Positions 31,922-40,907 are shown, counted from the first letter of the stretch. The stretch: DNA of 64,000 nt from Streptomyces genisteinicus (GCF_014489615.1 NZ_CP060825.1:1467501-1531500), one strand, 5' to 3'. The notes: generated from the sequence alone by a model not told the origin. Program-made: numbers and translations.

Positions 31922-33544
31922 TCAGTGGGCTCCGACGCCGGTCAGGGACTTCACCTCCAGCTCCGCGTACTTGCCCTTGTCCGGTCCCTCCTTGGAGAGC
32001 AGGGAGCCGAGCCAGCCGAGCAGGAAGCCGACCGGGATGGAGATGAGGCCCGGGTTCTCCAGCGGGAACCAGGCGAAGTCGACGTCCGGGAACATCGAGG
32101 TGGCCTTGCCGGAGACGACCGGGGAGAAGAGGACCAGCAGCACGGAGGTCGCGAGACCGCCGTAGATCGACCAGAGCGCGCCCTGGGTGGTGAACCGCTT
32201 CCAGAAGAGGCTGTAGAGGATCGTCGGCAGGTTCGCGGAGGCGGCGACGGCGAAGGCGAGGGCCACCAGACCGGCGACGTTGAGATCGCGGGCGAGGGCG
32301 CCGAGCCCGATGGACACGATGCCGATGAGGACGGTCGCCCAGCGTGCCGCGCGGACCTCCTCCTTGTCGGTGGCCTGTCCCCGGCGGATGACGTTGGCGT
32401 AGATGTCGTGCGCGAAGGACGAGGAGGAGGCCAGGGTGAGGCCGGCGACCACGGCGAGGATGGTCGCGAAGGCGACGGCGGAGATCACCGCGAGCAGGAT
32501 CGCGCCCCAGGCCGAGTCGGTGCCGCCGATGTGCAGGGCGAGCAGCGGCGCGGCCGTGTTGCCCGCCTTGTTGGACTCGGTGATCGTCTCCGGGCCCACG
32601 ATCGCGGCGGCCCCGAAGCCGAGCGCGATGGTCATCAGGTAGAAGGCGCCGATGATGCCGATGGCCCAGTTCACGGACTTGCGGGCGGCCTTGGCGGTCG
32701 GGACGGTGTAGAAGCGGATCAGGATGTGCGGGAGACCGGCGGTGCCGAGGACGAGCGCGATGCCCAGCGAGAGGAAGTCCAGCTTCGAGGTCTCGGTGGC
32801 GCCGTACTTGAGTCCGGGCTCCAGGAACGCGGCTCCCTGCCCGCTGTTCTCGGCGGCCTTGCCCAGCAGGTCGGAGATGTTGAAGTTGAACTTCCACAGC
32901 ACCATGAAGGTGATGAGCAGGGTGCCCGCGATGAGCAGGACGGCCTTGACCATCTGGACCCAGGTGGTGCCCTTCATGCCGCCGATGGTCACGTAGACGA
33001 TCATCAGCAGGCCGACCAGGGCGACGATCGCGATCTTGCCGGCGTCGCTGGTGATGCCGAGCAGCAGCGAGACGAGGACGCCCGCGCCCGCCATCTGGGC
33101 GAGCAGGTAGAAGATCGAGACGACGATGGTGGAGGTGCCGGCGGCGGTGCGGACGGGGCGCTGGCGCATCCGGTAGGCGAGGACGTCGCCCATCGTGTAG
33201 CGGCCGGAGTTGCGCAGCGGTTCGGCGACCAGCAGCAGGGCCACCAGCCAGGCGACCAGGAAGCCGATGGAGTAGAGGAAGCCGTCGTAGCCGAAGAGGG
33301 CGATGGCGCCGGCGATGCCGAGGAAGGACGCGGCGGACATGTAGTCGCCGGAGATGGCGAGGCCGTTCTGGAAGCCGGTGAACTGGCGGCCGCCCGCGTA
33401 GAAGTCGGAGGCGTCCTTGGTCTGGCGCCCGGCCCAGACGGTGATGAAGAGGGTCGCCACGACGAAGGCGGCGAACAGGGTGATGATCAGCGGCCGGTGC
33501 TCGGTGGTGGCGTTCTCCGCCGCCAGCTGCAGGGCGGGGCTCAT
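31922..33544 (-). CDS. actP: Cation/acetate symporter ActP-like (SSS family)
   Basis: This 540-residue sodium:solute symporter has about 13 membrane helices. Family motifs include the N-terminal ASDFYAGGRQFTGFQNGLAI, SGDYMSAASFLGIAG, a glycine-rich TIGGMKGTTWVQ and a long helix AVAASANLPTI. It takes up acetate (and perhaps propionate or glycolate) with a cation. The ATG overlaps the stop of the DUF485 gene (ATGA), the usual yjcH-actP pairing. It is followed by a strong terminator. The substrate is inferred from the family and the DUF485 partner. Confidence 0.93.
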   Translation of the reverse strand: MSPALQLAAENATTEHRPLIITLFAAFVVATLFITVWAGRQTKDASDFYAGGRQFTGFQNGLAISGDYMSAASFLGIAGAIALFGYDGFLYSIGFLVAWLVALLLVAEPLRNSGRYTMGDVLAYRMRQRPVRTAAGTSTIVVSIFYLLAQMAGAGVLVSLLLGITSDAGKIAIVALVGLLMIVYVTIGGMKGTTWVQMVKAVLLIAGTLLITFMVLWKFNFNISDLLGKAAENSGQGAAFLEPGLKYGATETSKLDFLSLGIALVLGTAGLPHILIRFYTVPTAKAARKSVNWAIGIIGAFYLMTIALGFGAAAIVGPETITESNKAGNTAAPLLALHIGGTDSAWGAILLAVISAVAFATILAVVAGLTLASSSSFAHDIYANVIRRGQATDKEEVRAARWATVLIGIVSIGLGALARDLNVAGLVALAFAVAASANLPTILYSLFWKRFTTQGALWSIYGGLATSVLLVLFSPVVSGKATSMFPDVDFAWFPLENPGLISIPVGFLLGWLGSLLSKEGPDKGKYAELEVKSLTGVGAH

Positions 33545-33906
33545 GCGTCGGCCTCCATACGGGACTTGATGGCGTCCGCCTTCGGGTCGAGCTTCGCGGC
33601 CGCGTGGCGCGAGTAGAACCAGGCGATGAGGAAGGTGGTGAGGAACTGGGCGAGGCCCAGCACGAGGGCGACGTTGATGTTGCCGAAGAGCTTGGTGCCC
33701 ATGAAGCCGCCCGCGTAGTTCGAGAGCAGCACGTAGAGCAGGTACCAGGCGATGAAGGCGACGGTCAGCGGAAAGGCGAAGGAACGGTAGGTACTGCGCA
33801 GTTCGCCGAATTCCGGACTTTCCTGCACCTGGACGAACTGCTCCGTCGTGGGCTGGGCCGGGCTGGTGTCCGAAGCGCCCTTGGGCGGCGGTGCATCGGT
33901 GGTCAC
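33541..33906 (-). CDS. DUF485 membrane protein (YjcH-like, symporter partner)
   Basis: This 121-residue protein has a Pro/Thr-rich N-terminus (about 1-30) and then the DUF485 domain with two membrane helices (PLTVAFIAWYLLYVLLS; ALVLGLAQFLTTFLIAWFYS) and a YSRHAAAKLDPKAD tail. GTG 33906 is preferred because GAGGAG lies 5-6 nt upstream; GTG 33984 would add 26 residues. It overlaps actP by ATGA and is predicted to help assemble or regulate the acetate permease. Confidence 0.88.
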   Translation of the reverse strand: MTTDAPPPKGASDTSPAQPTTEQFVQVQESPEFGELRSTYRSFAFPLTVAFIAWYLLYVLLSNYAGGFMGTKLFGNINVALVLGLAQFLTTFLIAWFYSRHAAAKLDPKADAIKSRMEADA

Positions 33907-34181
33907 GGAATCTCCTCGCGACGCGGGTGCGGTGATCGGGGTCAGGGGGGTGCTGCGAGTGGGGGTGGCCGATTCTTGTTCCACTCCCTGACAACGGCAC
34001 GGCGTGCGCGCCGAACCGGTTCACGTCCGTTCTTTTTCCGTGGGACTTCGTGTCCTTCCCGTGGCATCCGTTGCCCGGATCCATTGAAGTGCCGACATGA
34101 TCAGCGATAGCTTCACTCGTCATGAACCCGCCCATTCGCAAGGGGTGTCTGGGCGGTTGTCACGGATGATGTGGAGAACCC

Positions 34182-35714
34182 ATGGCTCATCTGGGATCCA
34201 GACGACGGCGCGCACTCGCGCTCCCCGCCGGTCTGGCGCTCACGGCATCGCTGGGATTCCTGCCGGCGGGTACGGCGTCGGCAGCCGTCACCAGTGATGT
34301 CCCCGCGGCTGTGTCGACGGACGGCCCCAAGCTGTCCTACGTGGTCAACGTCAACGGCGGCCACGGCACCGCGAAGGCCGTCAAGAAGGCGATAGCCAAG
34401 GCCGGCGGCACGATCGTGTACGCGTACGACCAGATAGGCGTCATCGTCGTCCACTCGCAGAATCCTGCGTTCGGACAGACGATCCGTCAGGTGCGCGGCG
34501 TCGCGTCCGCCGGTGTCACGCGCACGGCCCCGATCGCCCCCGCGGCGGACATGGCCATCGACTCGGAGCGTCCGCTCTCCGCCGAGGAGGCGAAGGCCGC
34601 CGCGGCCGACGCGGTCTCGGGCCAGGACCCGCTCGAGCCGCTGCAGTGGGACCTGCCCGCCATCAAGGCGGACAAGGCGCACAAGAAGTCGCTCGGCAGC
34701 AAGAAGGTCACCGTCGCGGTGATCGACACGGGTGTCGACGACACCCACCCGGACCTCGCCCCGAACTTCGACCGGAACGCCTCGGTCAGCTGTGTCGGCG
34801 GCGCCCCGGACACCGCGGACGGCGCCTGGCGTCCGGGTCCGGACGAGTCGGACCACGGCACCCACGTCGCCGGCACGATCGCCGCCGCCAAGAACGGCGT
34901 GGGCATCACCGGTGTCGCGCCCGGCGTGAAGGTCTCGGGCATCAAGGTCTCGCAGCCCGACGGGTTCTTCTACACCGAGGCCGTCGTCTGCGGCTTCGTG
35001 TGGGCGGCCGAGCACGGCGTCGACGTGACCAACAACAGCTACTACACGGACCCGTGGCTGTTCGCCTGCAAGAACGACGCCGACCAGAAGGCGCTCGTCG
35101 AGGCCGTGTCCCGGGCCGCCCGGTACGCGGAGCGCAAGGGCGCGGTCAACGTGGCGGCGGCGGGCAACTCGCGGATGGACCTCGCGGCCGACGAGATCAC
35201 CGACACCACGAGCCCGAACGACACCACGCCCGTCGAGCGGGTCATCAACCCGCGCGAGTGCCTCGACATCCCGACGCAGATCCCGGGCGTCGTCACGGTC
35301 TCCGCGCTCGGCGCGAAGAACCTGAAGGCCTCGTACTCCAACTACGGCAACGGCGTCGTCGACATCTCCGCCCCCGGCGGCGACTCGACCCGCTACCAGA
35401 CGCCGGACGCCCCGGCCGTCGACGGCCGCATCCTGTCGACGCTCCCGGGCGGCGGCTACGGCTACAAGGCGGGCACCTCGATGGCGTCCCCGCACGTCGC
35501 GGGCGTCGTCGCGCTGATCAAGTCGAACCACCTCTACGCGCCCCCGGCGGCCGTGAAGGGCCTGCTCTACGCGCAGGCGGACGACACCGCGTGCACCAAC
35601 CCGTACGACATCGACGGCAACGGCACCGTCGACGCCGTCTGCGAGGGCACCACGCGTGACAACGGCTTCTACGGCACGGGCGTCGCCGACGCCCTGGACG
35701 CCGTGCGCCGGTAG
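34182..35714 (+). CDS. Secreted S8 subtilisin-like serine peptidase
   Basis: This 510-residue exported protease has a signal peptide (basic RRRR, then LALPAGLALTASLGFLPAGTASA) with cleavage near residue 34. An I9-like propeptide region (about 50-110) is followed by the peptidase S8 domain with the catalytic triad D182 (VIDTGVDDTHPD), H225 (DHGTHVAGT) and S433 (GTSMASPHVAG). The oxyanion-hole Asn is in AAAGNS. C-terminal DIDGNGTVDAV resembles a short calcium-binding loop. It is divergent from the acetate permease operon. Likely an extracellular protease of vegetative or aerial growth. Confidence 0.95.
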   Translation: MAHLGSRRRRALALPAGLALTASLGFLPAGTASAAVTSDVPAAVSTDGPKLSYVVNVNGGHGTAKAVKKAIAKAGGTIVYAYDQIGVIVVHSQNPAFGQTIRQVRGVASAGVTRTAPIAPAADMAIDSERPLSAEEAKAAAADAVSGQDPLEPLQWDLPAIKADKAHKKSLGSKKVTVAVIDTGVDDTHPDLAPNFDRNASVSCVGGAPDTADGAWRPGPDESDHGTHVAGTIAAAKNGVGITGVAPGVKVSGIKVSQPDGFFYTEAVVCGFVWAAEHGVDVTNNSYYTDPWLFACKNDADQKALVEAVSRAARYAERKGAVNVAAAGNSRMDLAADEITDTTSPNDTTPVERVINPRECLDIPTQIPGVVTVSALGAKNLKASYSNYGNGVVDISAPGGDSTRYQTPDAPAVDGRILSTLPGGGYGYKAGTSMASPHVAGVVALIKSNHLYAPPAAVKGLLYAQADDTACTNPYDIDGNGTVDAVCEGTTRDNGFYGTGVADALDAVRR

Positions 35715-35728
35715 TCGCAGCGCCTGTC

Positions 35729-35794
35729 CGGGGCCCGGTGCGGTCACGGACGCCGTGGGGCCACCCACGGCGTCCCGTACCCCACCGGGCCCCT
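35729..35794 (+). terminator. Nested-hairpin terminator after the S8 peptidase gene
   Basis: An inner 12-bp stem (35748-35759 with 35764-35775, loop GCCA) lies within an outer 10-bp stem (35731-35740 with 35783-35792). It begins 15 bp after the stop codon. Confidence 0.75.
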
Positions 35795-35814
35795 CGGCGT
35801 CTCCGGCACGGTGG

Positions 35815-35820
35815 CACACT
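35815..35820 (+). promoter_or_regulatory. Possible -10 of a leaderless CoA transferase promoter
   Basis: CACACT ends 6 nt before ATG 35827 and no Shine-Dalgarno is visible. It keeps A2 and T6 of TANNNT but is otherwise weak. Confidence 0.35.
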
Positions 35821-35826
35821 GCCTGG

Positions 35827-37257
35827 ATGGACCACACGACTGGTGGCGCGCCCCCGGACGCCGGGCACCCCGCGAGCGGCACCGCCGGCGCCTGGGCGGC
35901 CCTCGGCGGCGATCCGGCCCTGCTCGGCCGGGTGACGTACACGGGCACCGGCGCCCTCCCGTCCCGGCTGCCCGTACGGGACCTGGCGCGGGCCACCGTG
36001 GCGGTGTGCTCGCTCGCCGCCGCCGAGCTGGCGGCACGCCGCGGCGGGGGCGGCGGTGTCCCGGCCGTGCGCGTCGACGACGGCGCCGTCACCGCCGCGT
36101 TCCTCGGCGATCGGCTGGTGCGGGTGGACGGGGCCGCGCCGACGACGTTCGCACCGCTGTCCCGCTTCTGGCGCACCGCCGACGGCTGGGTGCGCACCCA
36201 TGCCAACTACCCCCACCACCGGGCCCGTCTGCTGACCGCCCTCGGTCTGCCGCAGGACACGGACAGGCTGCCGGACGGCGGTGCGGCCGCCGTCGCCGGG
36301 TGCCTCGCCGGCCGGCGGGCCCGGGACGTCGAGGAGACCGTGTACGCGGCGGGCGGCCTCGCCGTCGCGGTGCGCACCGCGGACGAATGGGCCGCCCATC
36401 CCCAGGGGGCCGCGGCGGCCGCCCGGCCGCTGCTGGTGGCGGACCGGATCGGCGGCGAGGGTCCGCGGCGTGCGCCGGGCGGCCCGGGGCTGCCGTGCGC
36501 CGGGCTGCGGGTGCTCGACCTGACGCGGGTGCTGGCGGGCCCGGTGGCCTCCCGCACCCTGGCGCTCCTCGGGGCGGACGTCCTGCGGATCGACTCCCCC
36601 GGCCTGCCGGAGGCCCAGGACGCGCACGACGAGACGGGCCTCGGCAAGCGCTCGGCGCTGCTGGACCTGGCGCGGCGCGGCGACCGCGCGGTCTTCGAGG
36701 AGCTGCTCGCCTCGGCCGACGTGGTCCTAACCGGCTACCGGCCCGGCGCTCTGGACCGCTACGGCCTCGCCCCGGACGCGCTCGCGGCGCGGCGCCCCGG
36801 GCTGGTCGTCGCCCGGCTCTCCGCCTGGGGCCGGCACGGGCCGTGGGCGGGTCGCCGGGGTTTCGACAGCCTGGTGCAGGCCGCGTCGGGCATCGCCCTG
36901 GAGGAGGGCGGCACGACGTCCCCGGGAGCCCTTCCGGCGCAGGCCCTCGACCACGGCAGCGGCTACCTGCTGGCCGCGGGCGTCCTGCGGTCGCTGACGG
37001 AGCAGCACACCGCGGGCGGCGCCCGGCTGGTGGAGGTGGCCCTCGCGCAGACGGCGGCCTGGCTCACCCACAGCCTGACCCCGGGGCCGGACCCCGGCCC
37101 CGGGGGGTGGACGGCCGAGCCGTGGCTCACCGAGAGGCGCACCCCTCGCGGCGTGCTCCGGCACGCCCTCCCGGCCGTCGCGTACGCCGGCGGGCCCGGG
37201 GACTGGTCCGCGCCCTCCGGCACGCTGGGCGCGGACGCCCCGGTCTGGCGCGCCTGA
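35827..37257 (+). CDS. CaiB/BaiF-family CoA transferase with permuted/duplicated domain order
   Basis: This 476-residue family III CoA transferase has the order of its parts rearranged. The C-terminal half resembles the normal N-terminal half (GLRVLDLTRVLAGPVASRT, TGLGKRSALLDL, LASADVVLTGYRPGALDRYGL, GFDSLVQAASGIALEEG). The first 215 residues resemble the normal C-terminal part (FWRTADGWVRTHANYPHHRARL, DEWAAHPQG). A helix rich in Ala before that (AVCSLAAAELAARRG) resembles the helix found again near the C-terminus (VLRSLTEQHTAGGARLVEVALAQ). Family enzymes move CoA between carboxylic acids. ATG 35827 lacks a ribosome site. The substrate is unknown. Confidence 0.85.
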   Translation: MDHTTGGAPPDAGHPASGTAGAWAALGGDPALLGRVTYTGTGALPSRLPVRDLARATVAVCSLAAAELAARRGGGGGVPAVRVDDGAVTAAFLGDRLVRVDGAAPTTFAPLSRFWRTADGWVRTHANYPHHRARLLTALGLPQDTDRLPDGGAAAVAGCLAGRRARDVEETVYAAGGLAVAVRTADEWAAHPQGAAAAARPLLVADRIGGEGPRRAPGGPGLPCAGLRVLDLTRVLAGPVASRTLALLGADVLRIDSPGLPEAQDAHDETGLGKRSALLDLARRGDRAVFEELLASADVVLTGYRPGALDRYGLAPDALAARRPGLVVARLSAWGRHGPWAGRRGFDSLVQAASGIALEEGGTTSPGALPAQALDHGSGYLLAAGVLRSLTEQHTAGGARLVEVALAQTAAWLTHSLTPGPDPGPGGWTAEPWLTERRTPRGVLRHALPAVAYAGGPGDWSAPSGTLGADAPVWRA

Positions 37258-37278
37258 CCCCGCCCCGGCGGGGTCAGG
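37253..37278. terminator. Bidirectional hairpin embedding both stop codons
   Basis: A 12-bp stem (37253-37264 with 37267-37278, arm CCTGACCCCGCC) includes the stop codons of the convergent CoA transferase and alcohol dehydrogenase genes, which are only 16 bp apart. Confidence 0.75.
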
Positions 37279-38317
37279 GGGTGACGAGGACCTTCAGCGC
37301 GGTGCGCTCGTCCATGGCCTTGTAGCCGCCGGGCACCCCGCCGAGCGGGACGGCGAGGTCGAAGACGGGCGAGGGGTCGATGGTGCCGTCGAGGACGTCG
37401 GGGAGCAGCTCGGGGATGTACGCGCGGACCGGCGCGACCCCGCCCCGCAGCGCGATGTTGCGGTCGAACATGACGGACAGGTCGAGGCCGGTGCCGCTGC
37501 CGTGCGGGACGCCGACGTAGCCGATCGCCCCGCCGTCCCGGGCGATGCCGACGGCGGTGCGCATCGACTGCTCCGTGCCGACGGCCTCGATCACGGCCTG
37601 CGCGCCGTGTCCGCCGGTCATCTCGCGCACGGCGGCGACGGCCTCCTCGCCCCGGGCGGCGACGACGTCCGTGGCGCCGAACAGGCGGGCGATGTCGGTG
37701 CGCGCCGTGTGGCGGCCCAGCGCGATGATGCGGTCGGCGCCCAGGCGCCGGGCCGCGAGGACCCCGCACAGCCCCACGGCGCCGTCGCCGACGACGGCGA
37801 CCGTGGAGCCGGGTGCGACTCCGGCGCCGACGGCCGCGTGGTGCCCGGTGCCGAGCACGTCGGAGAGGGCGAGCAGACCGGTCAGCAGCCGGTCGTCAGA
37901 GGCGGCGTCCGCGGGCAGCTTCACCAGGGTGCCGTCGGCGAAGGGCACCCTGACCGCCTCGCCCTGGCCTCCGTCGGAGCCGGCGGAGCCCCAGAACCCG
38001 CCCCGGGGGCAGGAGGTCTGGAGCCCCTCGGCGCAGTACTCGCAGGTGCCGTCGGACCAGACGAAGGGCGCGACGACGAGGTCACCGGGCGCGAAGCCGG
38101 TGACGTCCGCGCCGGTCCCCTCCACCACGCCGAGGAACTCGTGTCCGATGCGCTGACCGGGCTGGCGCGCCGATTCGCCGCGGTAGGCCCACAGGTCGCT
38201 GCCGCAGATGCAGGCGCGCAGCACACGCACCACGGCGTCGGCGGGCTCCCGGACGACGGCGTCGGCCACCTCCTCCACGCGGATGTCGTGCGGGGCGCGG
38301 ATGACGGTGGCTCGCAT
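37274..38317 (-). CDS. Zinc-dependent alcohol dehydrogenase family protein
   Basis: This 347-residue medium-chain dehydrogenase has the catalytic zinc ligands C38 and H59-E60 (GHEFLGVVEG) and a Rossmann motif GDGAVGL (about 175-181). It also has a structural-zinc-like segment CEYCAEGLQTSC, in which the third of the four usual Cys is Gly. Asp/Arg-type cofactor preference cannot be judged safely. ATG 38317 is chosen by alignment of MRATVIRAPHDIRVEEVADA with family starts. Convergent with the CoA transferase gene. Substrate unknown; likely broad-range alcohol or aldehyde. Confidence 0.9.
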   Translation of the reverse strand: MRATVIRAPHDIRVEEVADAVVREPADAVVRVLRACICGSDLWAYRGESARQPGQRIGHEFLGVVEGTGADVTGFAPGDLVVAPFVWSDGTCEYCAEGLQTSCPRGGFWGSAGSDGGQGEAVRVPFADGTLVKLPADAASDDRLLTGLLALSDVLGTGHHAAVGAGVAPGSTVAVVGDGAVGLCGVLAARRLGADRIIALGRHTARTDIARLFGATDVVAARGEEAVAAVREMTGGHGAQAVIEAVGTEQSMRTAVGIARDGGAIGYVGVPHGSGTGLDLSVMFDRNIALRGGVAPVRAYIPELLPDVLDGTIDPSPVFDLAVPLGGVPGGYKAMDERTALKVLVTP

Positions 38318-38912
38318 GGCTGGGGTCCTGACAGGTGTGCGGGATGTGACTCCCCCACGGTACGCCCGCCCCCGGTCGGACCGGCCGGGGGCGGGCGGCG
38401 CCTGCCGTCCGGTCGCCCCGAGCCCCCGGGGCGGCGGCCCCGCACGGCTCTGAGGCTCTCCGTCGTCCCGTCGCCGCGGCCACGGGACGACCCGGCGCGG
38501 AACCACGGAACGGGCCGCCCGCCGGGCACGTCACCACGGAACGGACCGCCCGGGGCAGTCGGCACCCGCCGCCCCCGTGGCCCGCAGGCCCCAAGCCCCC
38601 GGGGCGACCACCCCGCACGGCTCTCCGGCTCCGCCGACCGGGCAGGAGGCCGCCCCGACCACCGCCACGGGACGGGTCGGCACGAGACCGCCGACACGAC
38701 GGCGCGGCGCCACCGGGCGGACCGGTCACGGCCGTGGGCCCGAGCCCTGCGCGGTCCGACAGCCGCTCCGGCTCGGCCGCCTGGTACGGGGCAGGTCCCC
38801 GGCCGGACGCCCCGCGATCCCCGGACCGGTCGGCCGGGACCGGCCCACGCGGCCACCGCATGTGGCGACGGCCGACGGGCCCCGCGGCCCCGCCCCCGCG
38901 CCCGCCGAGGCG
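38318..38912. other. 595-bp intergenic region with degenerate repeats, no gene
   Basis: I see no credible gene. Two degenerate repeats recur: unit A (starting AGCCCCCGGGGCG, at 38421-38458 and 38594-38631, about 80 percent identical) and unit B (ACCACGGAACGG with CCGCCCG, at 38502-38521 and 38533-38552, one mismatch). A 10-bp hairpin (38462-38471 with 38482-38491, GTCGTCCCGT) lies between them. The rest is very GC-rich and rich in GGACCGG-type motifs. It separates the dehydrogenase start from the VIT1 gene end on the same strand. Confidence 0.6.
38421..38631 (+). repeat. Degenerate interspersed repeats A and B
   Basis: Copies of A at 38421-38458 and 38594-38631 and of B at 38502-38521 and 38533-38552 lie in non-coding DNA. 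A carries AGCCCCCGGGGCG...CCCCGCACGGCTCT and B carries ACCACGGAACGG(G/A)CCGCCCG. Confidence 0.65.
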
Positions 38913-39683
38913 TCAGATCCCCGTCGCCCCCAGCAGGCTCCCCGCGCCGTAGGTGACCGCCATGGCGAGCGCCCCGCCTCCCGCGTTGCGCAGCACCGCG
39001 GGGCCGGGGCGGGCGGCCCCGAGGCGGGCGCTCCACCAGCCGGTGACGGCGAGCGCGGCGAGCACCGACAGCGCCGTCACGTACAGGCGGGCGCCGGACG
39101 GCGGCAGCACGATGGCCAGCAGCGGGAGCAGCGCGCCCACCGTGAAGGCGAGGAAGCTCGCGCCCGCCGCGTGCCAGGGGTTGGTGAGCTCGTCCGGGTC
39201 GATTCCGAGCTCCACCCGTGCGTGGGCGCGCAGCGCGTCCCGCTCGGTGAGCTGGACGGCGGCTTCCCGCGCCACGCCGGGTGAGAGTCCCCGTGCGGTC
39301 AACAGCTGGGCGAGTTCGTCGAGTTCGGCCTCCGGCCGTTCCCTCAGCTCGCGCTTCTCGGCCGTCAGGGCGGCCTTCTCGGAGTCCCGCTGGGTGGAGA
39401 CGCTGACGTATTCGCCTGCCGCCATCGACATGGAGCCGGCGAGCAGACCCGCGAGGCCGGCGGTGAGCAGGGCGGCCCGGTCCGCGGTCGCACCGGCGAC
39501 GCCGACGACGAGGCCGGCCGTGGAGACGATGCCGTCGTTGGCTCCGAGGACCGCCGCGCGCAGCCAGTTGAGGCGGGTGCCCAGGCCGCCTCCGTGCGGT
39601 TCGCCCTGCGCGTCGCCGGCGGGGAGCGCGCCGTCCCCGCCGGGTTCCGCTCCGCCGCCCCGGCCGCCCGTTTCGTCCGTCAC
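38913..39683 (-). CDS. VIT1/CCC1-family iron/manganese transporter
   Basis: This 256-residue protein has a Gly/Asp-rich N-terminal tail, then the VIT1 signature (NWLRAAVLGANDGIVSTAGLVVGVAGA), AGSMSMAAGEYVSVSTQRDSE, a cytosolic helical Glu-rich segment (EKRELRERPEAELDELAQLL) and further helices to the C-terminus (about five in total). The Glu-rich loop is the metal-binding region of VIT1 proteins. It probably exports or compartmentalises iron or manganese. GTG 39683 is the earliest sensible start; its ribosome site is weak (GGAGATGAG about 13 nt away). Confidence 0.88.
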   Translation of the reverse strand: MTDETGGRGGGAEPGGDGALPAGDAQGEPHGGGLGTRLNWLRAAVLGANDGIVSTAGLVVGVAGATADRAALLTAGLAGLLAGSMSMAAGEYVSVSTQRDSEKAALTAEKRELRERPEAELDELAQLLTARGLSPGVAREAAVQLTERDALRAHARVELGIDPDELTNPWHAAGASFLAFTVGALLPLLAIVLPPSGARLYVTALSVLAALAVTGWWSARLGAARPGPAVLRNAGGGALAMAVTYGAGSLLGATGI

Positions 39684-39813
39684 GTCCGGCAGGTTCTCAT
39701 CTCCGGCCGGGCCCGTCGCGTCAACCCGCTGACGGCGAGGGGGGCTTGCCTCCGGGCGGTGCGGGGCACGGGACCGGAGGACGGGGGGCGCGGTCGCTGT
39801 CGGTGTCGGGCCG

Positions 39814-39819
39814 TATTCT
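39814..39819 (+). promoter_or_regulatory. Probable -10 for the exonuclease gene
   Basis: TATTCT ends 8 nt before ATG 39828 and there is no Shine-Dalgarno. A leaderless or nearly leaderless message is likely. Confidence 0.45.
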
Positions 39820-39827
39820 CTGTGACC

Positions 39828-40844
39828 ATGCTCGACGACCGCACGACCGCAGCGACGACATGGCCGGCCGCGTACCCCACCGGGTACGCGGTCGTCGACG
39901 TGGAGACCACCGGACTCGCCCGCGACGACCGGATAATCTCCGCCGCCGTCTACCGGCTCGACGCCCGTGGCGACGTCGAGGACCACTGGTACACGCTGGT
40001 CAACCCCGAGCGGGACCCGGGCCCCGTGTGGATCCACGGTCTCACCAGCGATGTGCTGGAGGGCGCGCCGCTGTTCGGCGAGATCGCCCAGGAGCTGTCG
40101 TCGCGTCTCGACGGCCGTGTGCTGGTCGCGCACAACGCCGCGTTCGACTGGGGCATGATCGCGCGGGAGTACGCGCGGTCCCGGGGCCAGGCGCCCACCC
40201 GCCAGCGGCTGTGCACCATCGCGCTCGCCAAGGAGCTGCGGCTGCCGCTGCCCAACCTCAAGCTGGAGTCGCTCGCCGCCCATTTCGGGGTGGTCCAGCA
40301 GCGTGCCCACCACGCCCTGGACGACGCCCGGGTGCTGGCGGAGGCGTTCCGGCCGAGCCTGCACGCGGCGGCCCGCGACGGGGTGCGGCTGCCGCTGCTG
40401 GAGTGCCTGCCGCTGACGGAGTGGTCCGAGTCCCCGGCCGCCCCGCGCGTCGGCTACCAGTCCTCCTACGGCCACGGCGGCTGGCGCCCGTCGCGCAAGC
40501 GGCCTCCGTGCCCCTACCCGAACCCGGGCCGCTACGAGCCGGGCGGGCGGCTGCGTCAGGGCATGCGGGTGGCGTTCTCGGGCGACACGTCGACGGAGCG
40601 CGAGCTGCTGGAGGACCGGGCGATCGCGGCGGGCCTGCACGTGGCCACCAGCGTGTCGCGGCTGACGAGCCTGCTGGTGACCAACGACCCGCGGGCCTCG
40701 ACGTCGAAGGCGGTCAAGGCGGCGGCCTACGGCACCCCGGTGGTCGACGAGGCGGCCTTCACCCAGTTGCTGGGCGACGTCCTCGCGGCGGCACCCGGCG
40801 CCCCGGGGGGCCGGACACCGGGTCCCGCACCCGCATCGGAGTGA
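39828..40844 (+). CDS. DEDDh 3'-5' exonuclease with C-terminal BRCT domain
   Basis: This 338-residue DnaQ-like exonuclease has Exo I VVDVETTGL (D24, E26), Exo II VAHNAAFDWGM, and Exo III AHHALDDARVL (H and D), so it is the DEDDh subtype. A proline/arginine linker leads to a BRCT-like domain (about 245-325; QGMRVAFSGDTSTERELLED, TSLLVTNDP, KAVKAAAYGTPVVDEAAF). BRCT suggests recruitment to repair or replication complexes. ATG 39828 is chosen by its position after TATTCT. A LIM-like small gene follows 63 bp downstream. Confidence 0.93.
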   Translation: MLDDRTTAATTWPAAYPTGYAVVDVETTGLARDDRIISAAVYRLDARGDVEDHWYTLVNPERDPGPVWIHGLTSDVLEGAPLFGEIAQELSSRLDGRVLVAHNAAFDWGMIAREYARSRGQAPTRQRLCTIALAKELRLPLPNLKLESLAAHFGVVQQRAHHALDDARVLAEAFRPSLHAAARDGVRLPLLECLPLTEWSESPAAPRVGYQSSYGHGGWRPSRKRPPCPYPNPGRYEPGGRLRQGMRVAFSGDTSTERELLEDRAIAAGLHVATSVSRLTSLLVTNDPRASTSKAVKAAAYGTPVVDEAAFTQLLGDVLAAAPGAPGGRTPGPAPASE

Positions 40845-40907
40845 ATGCCGCGCGACGCGCCCGCCGTCCTCCCGGCTGGCGAGGCGAAGCGTTTCACCCT
40901 GTGGCGC

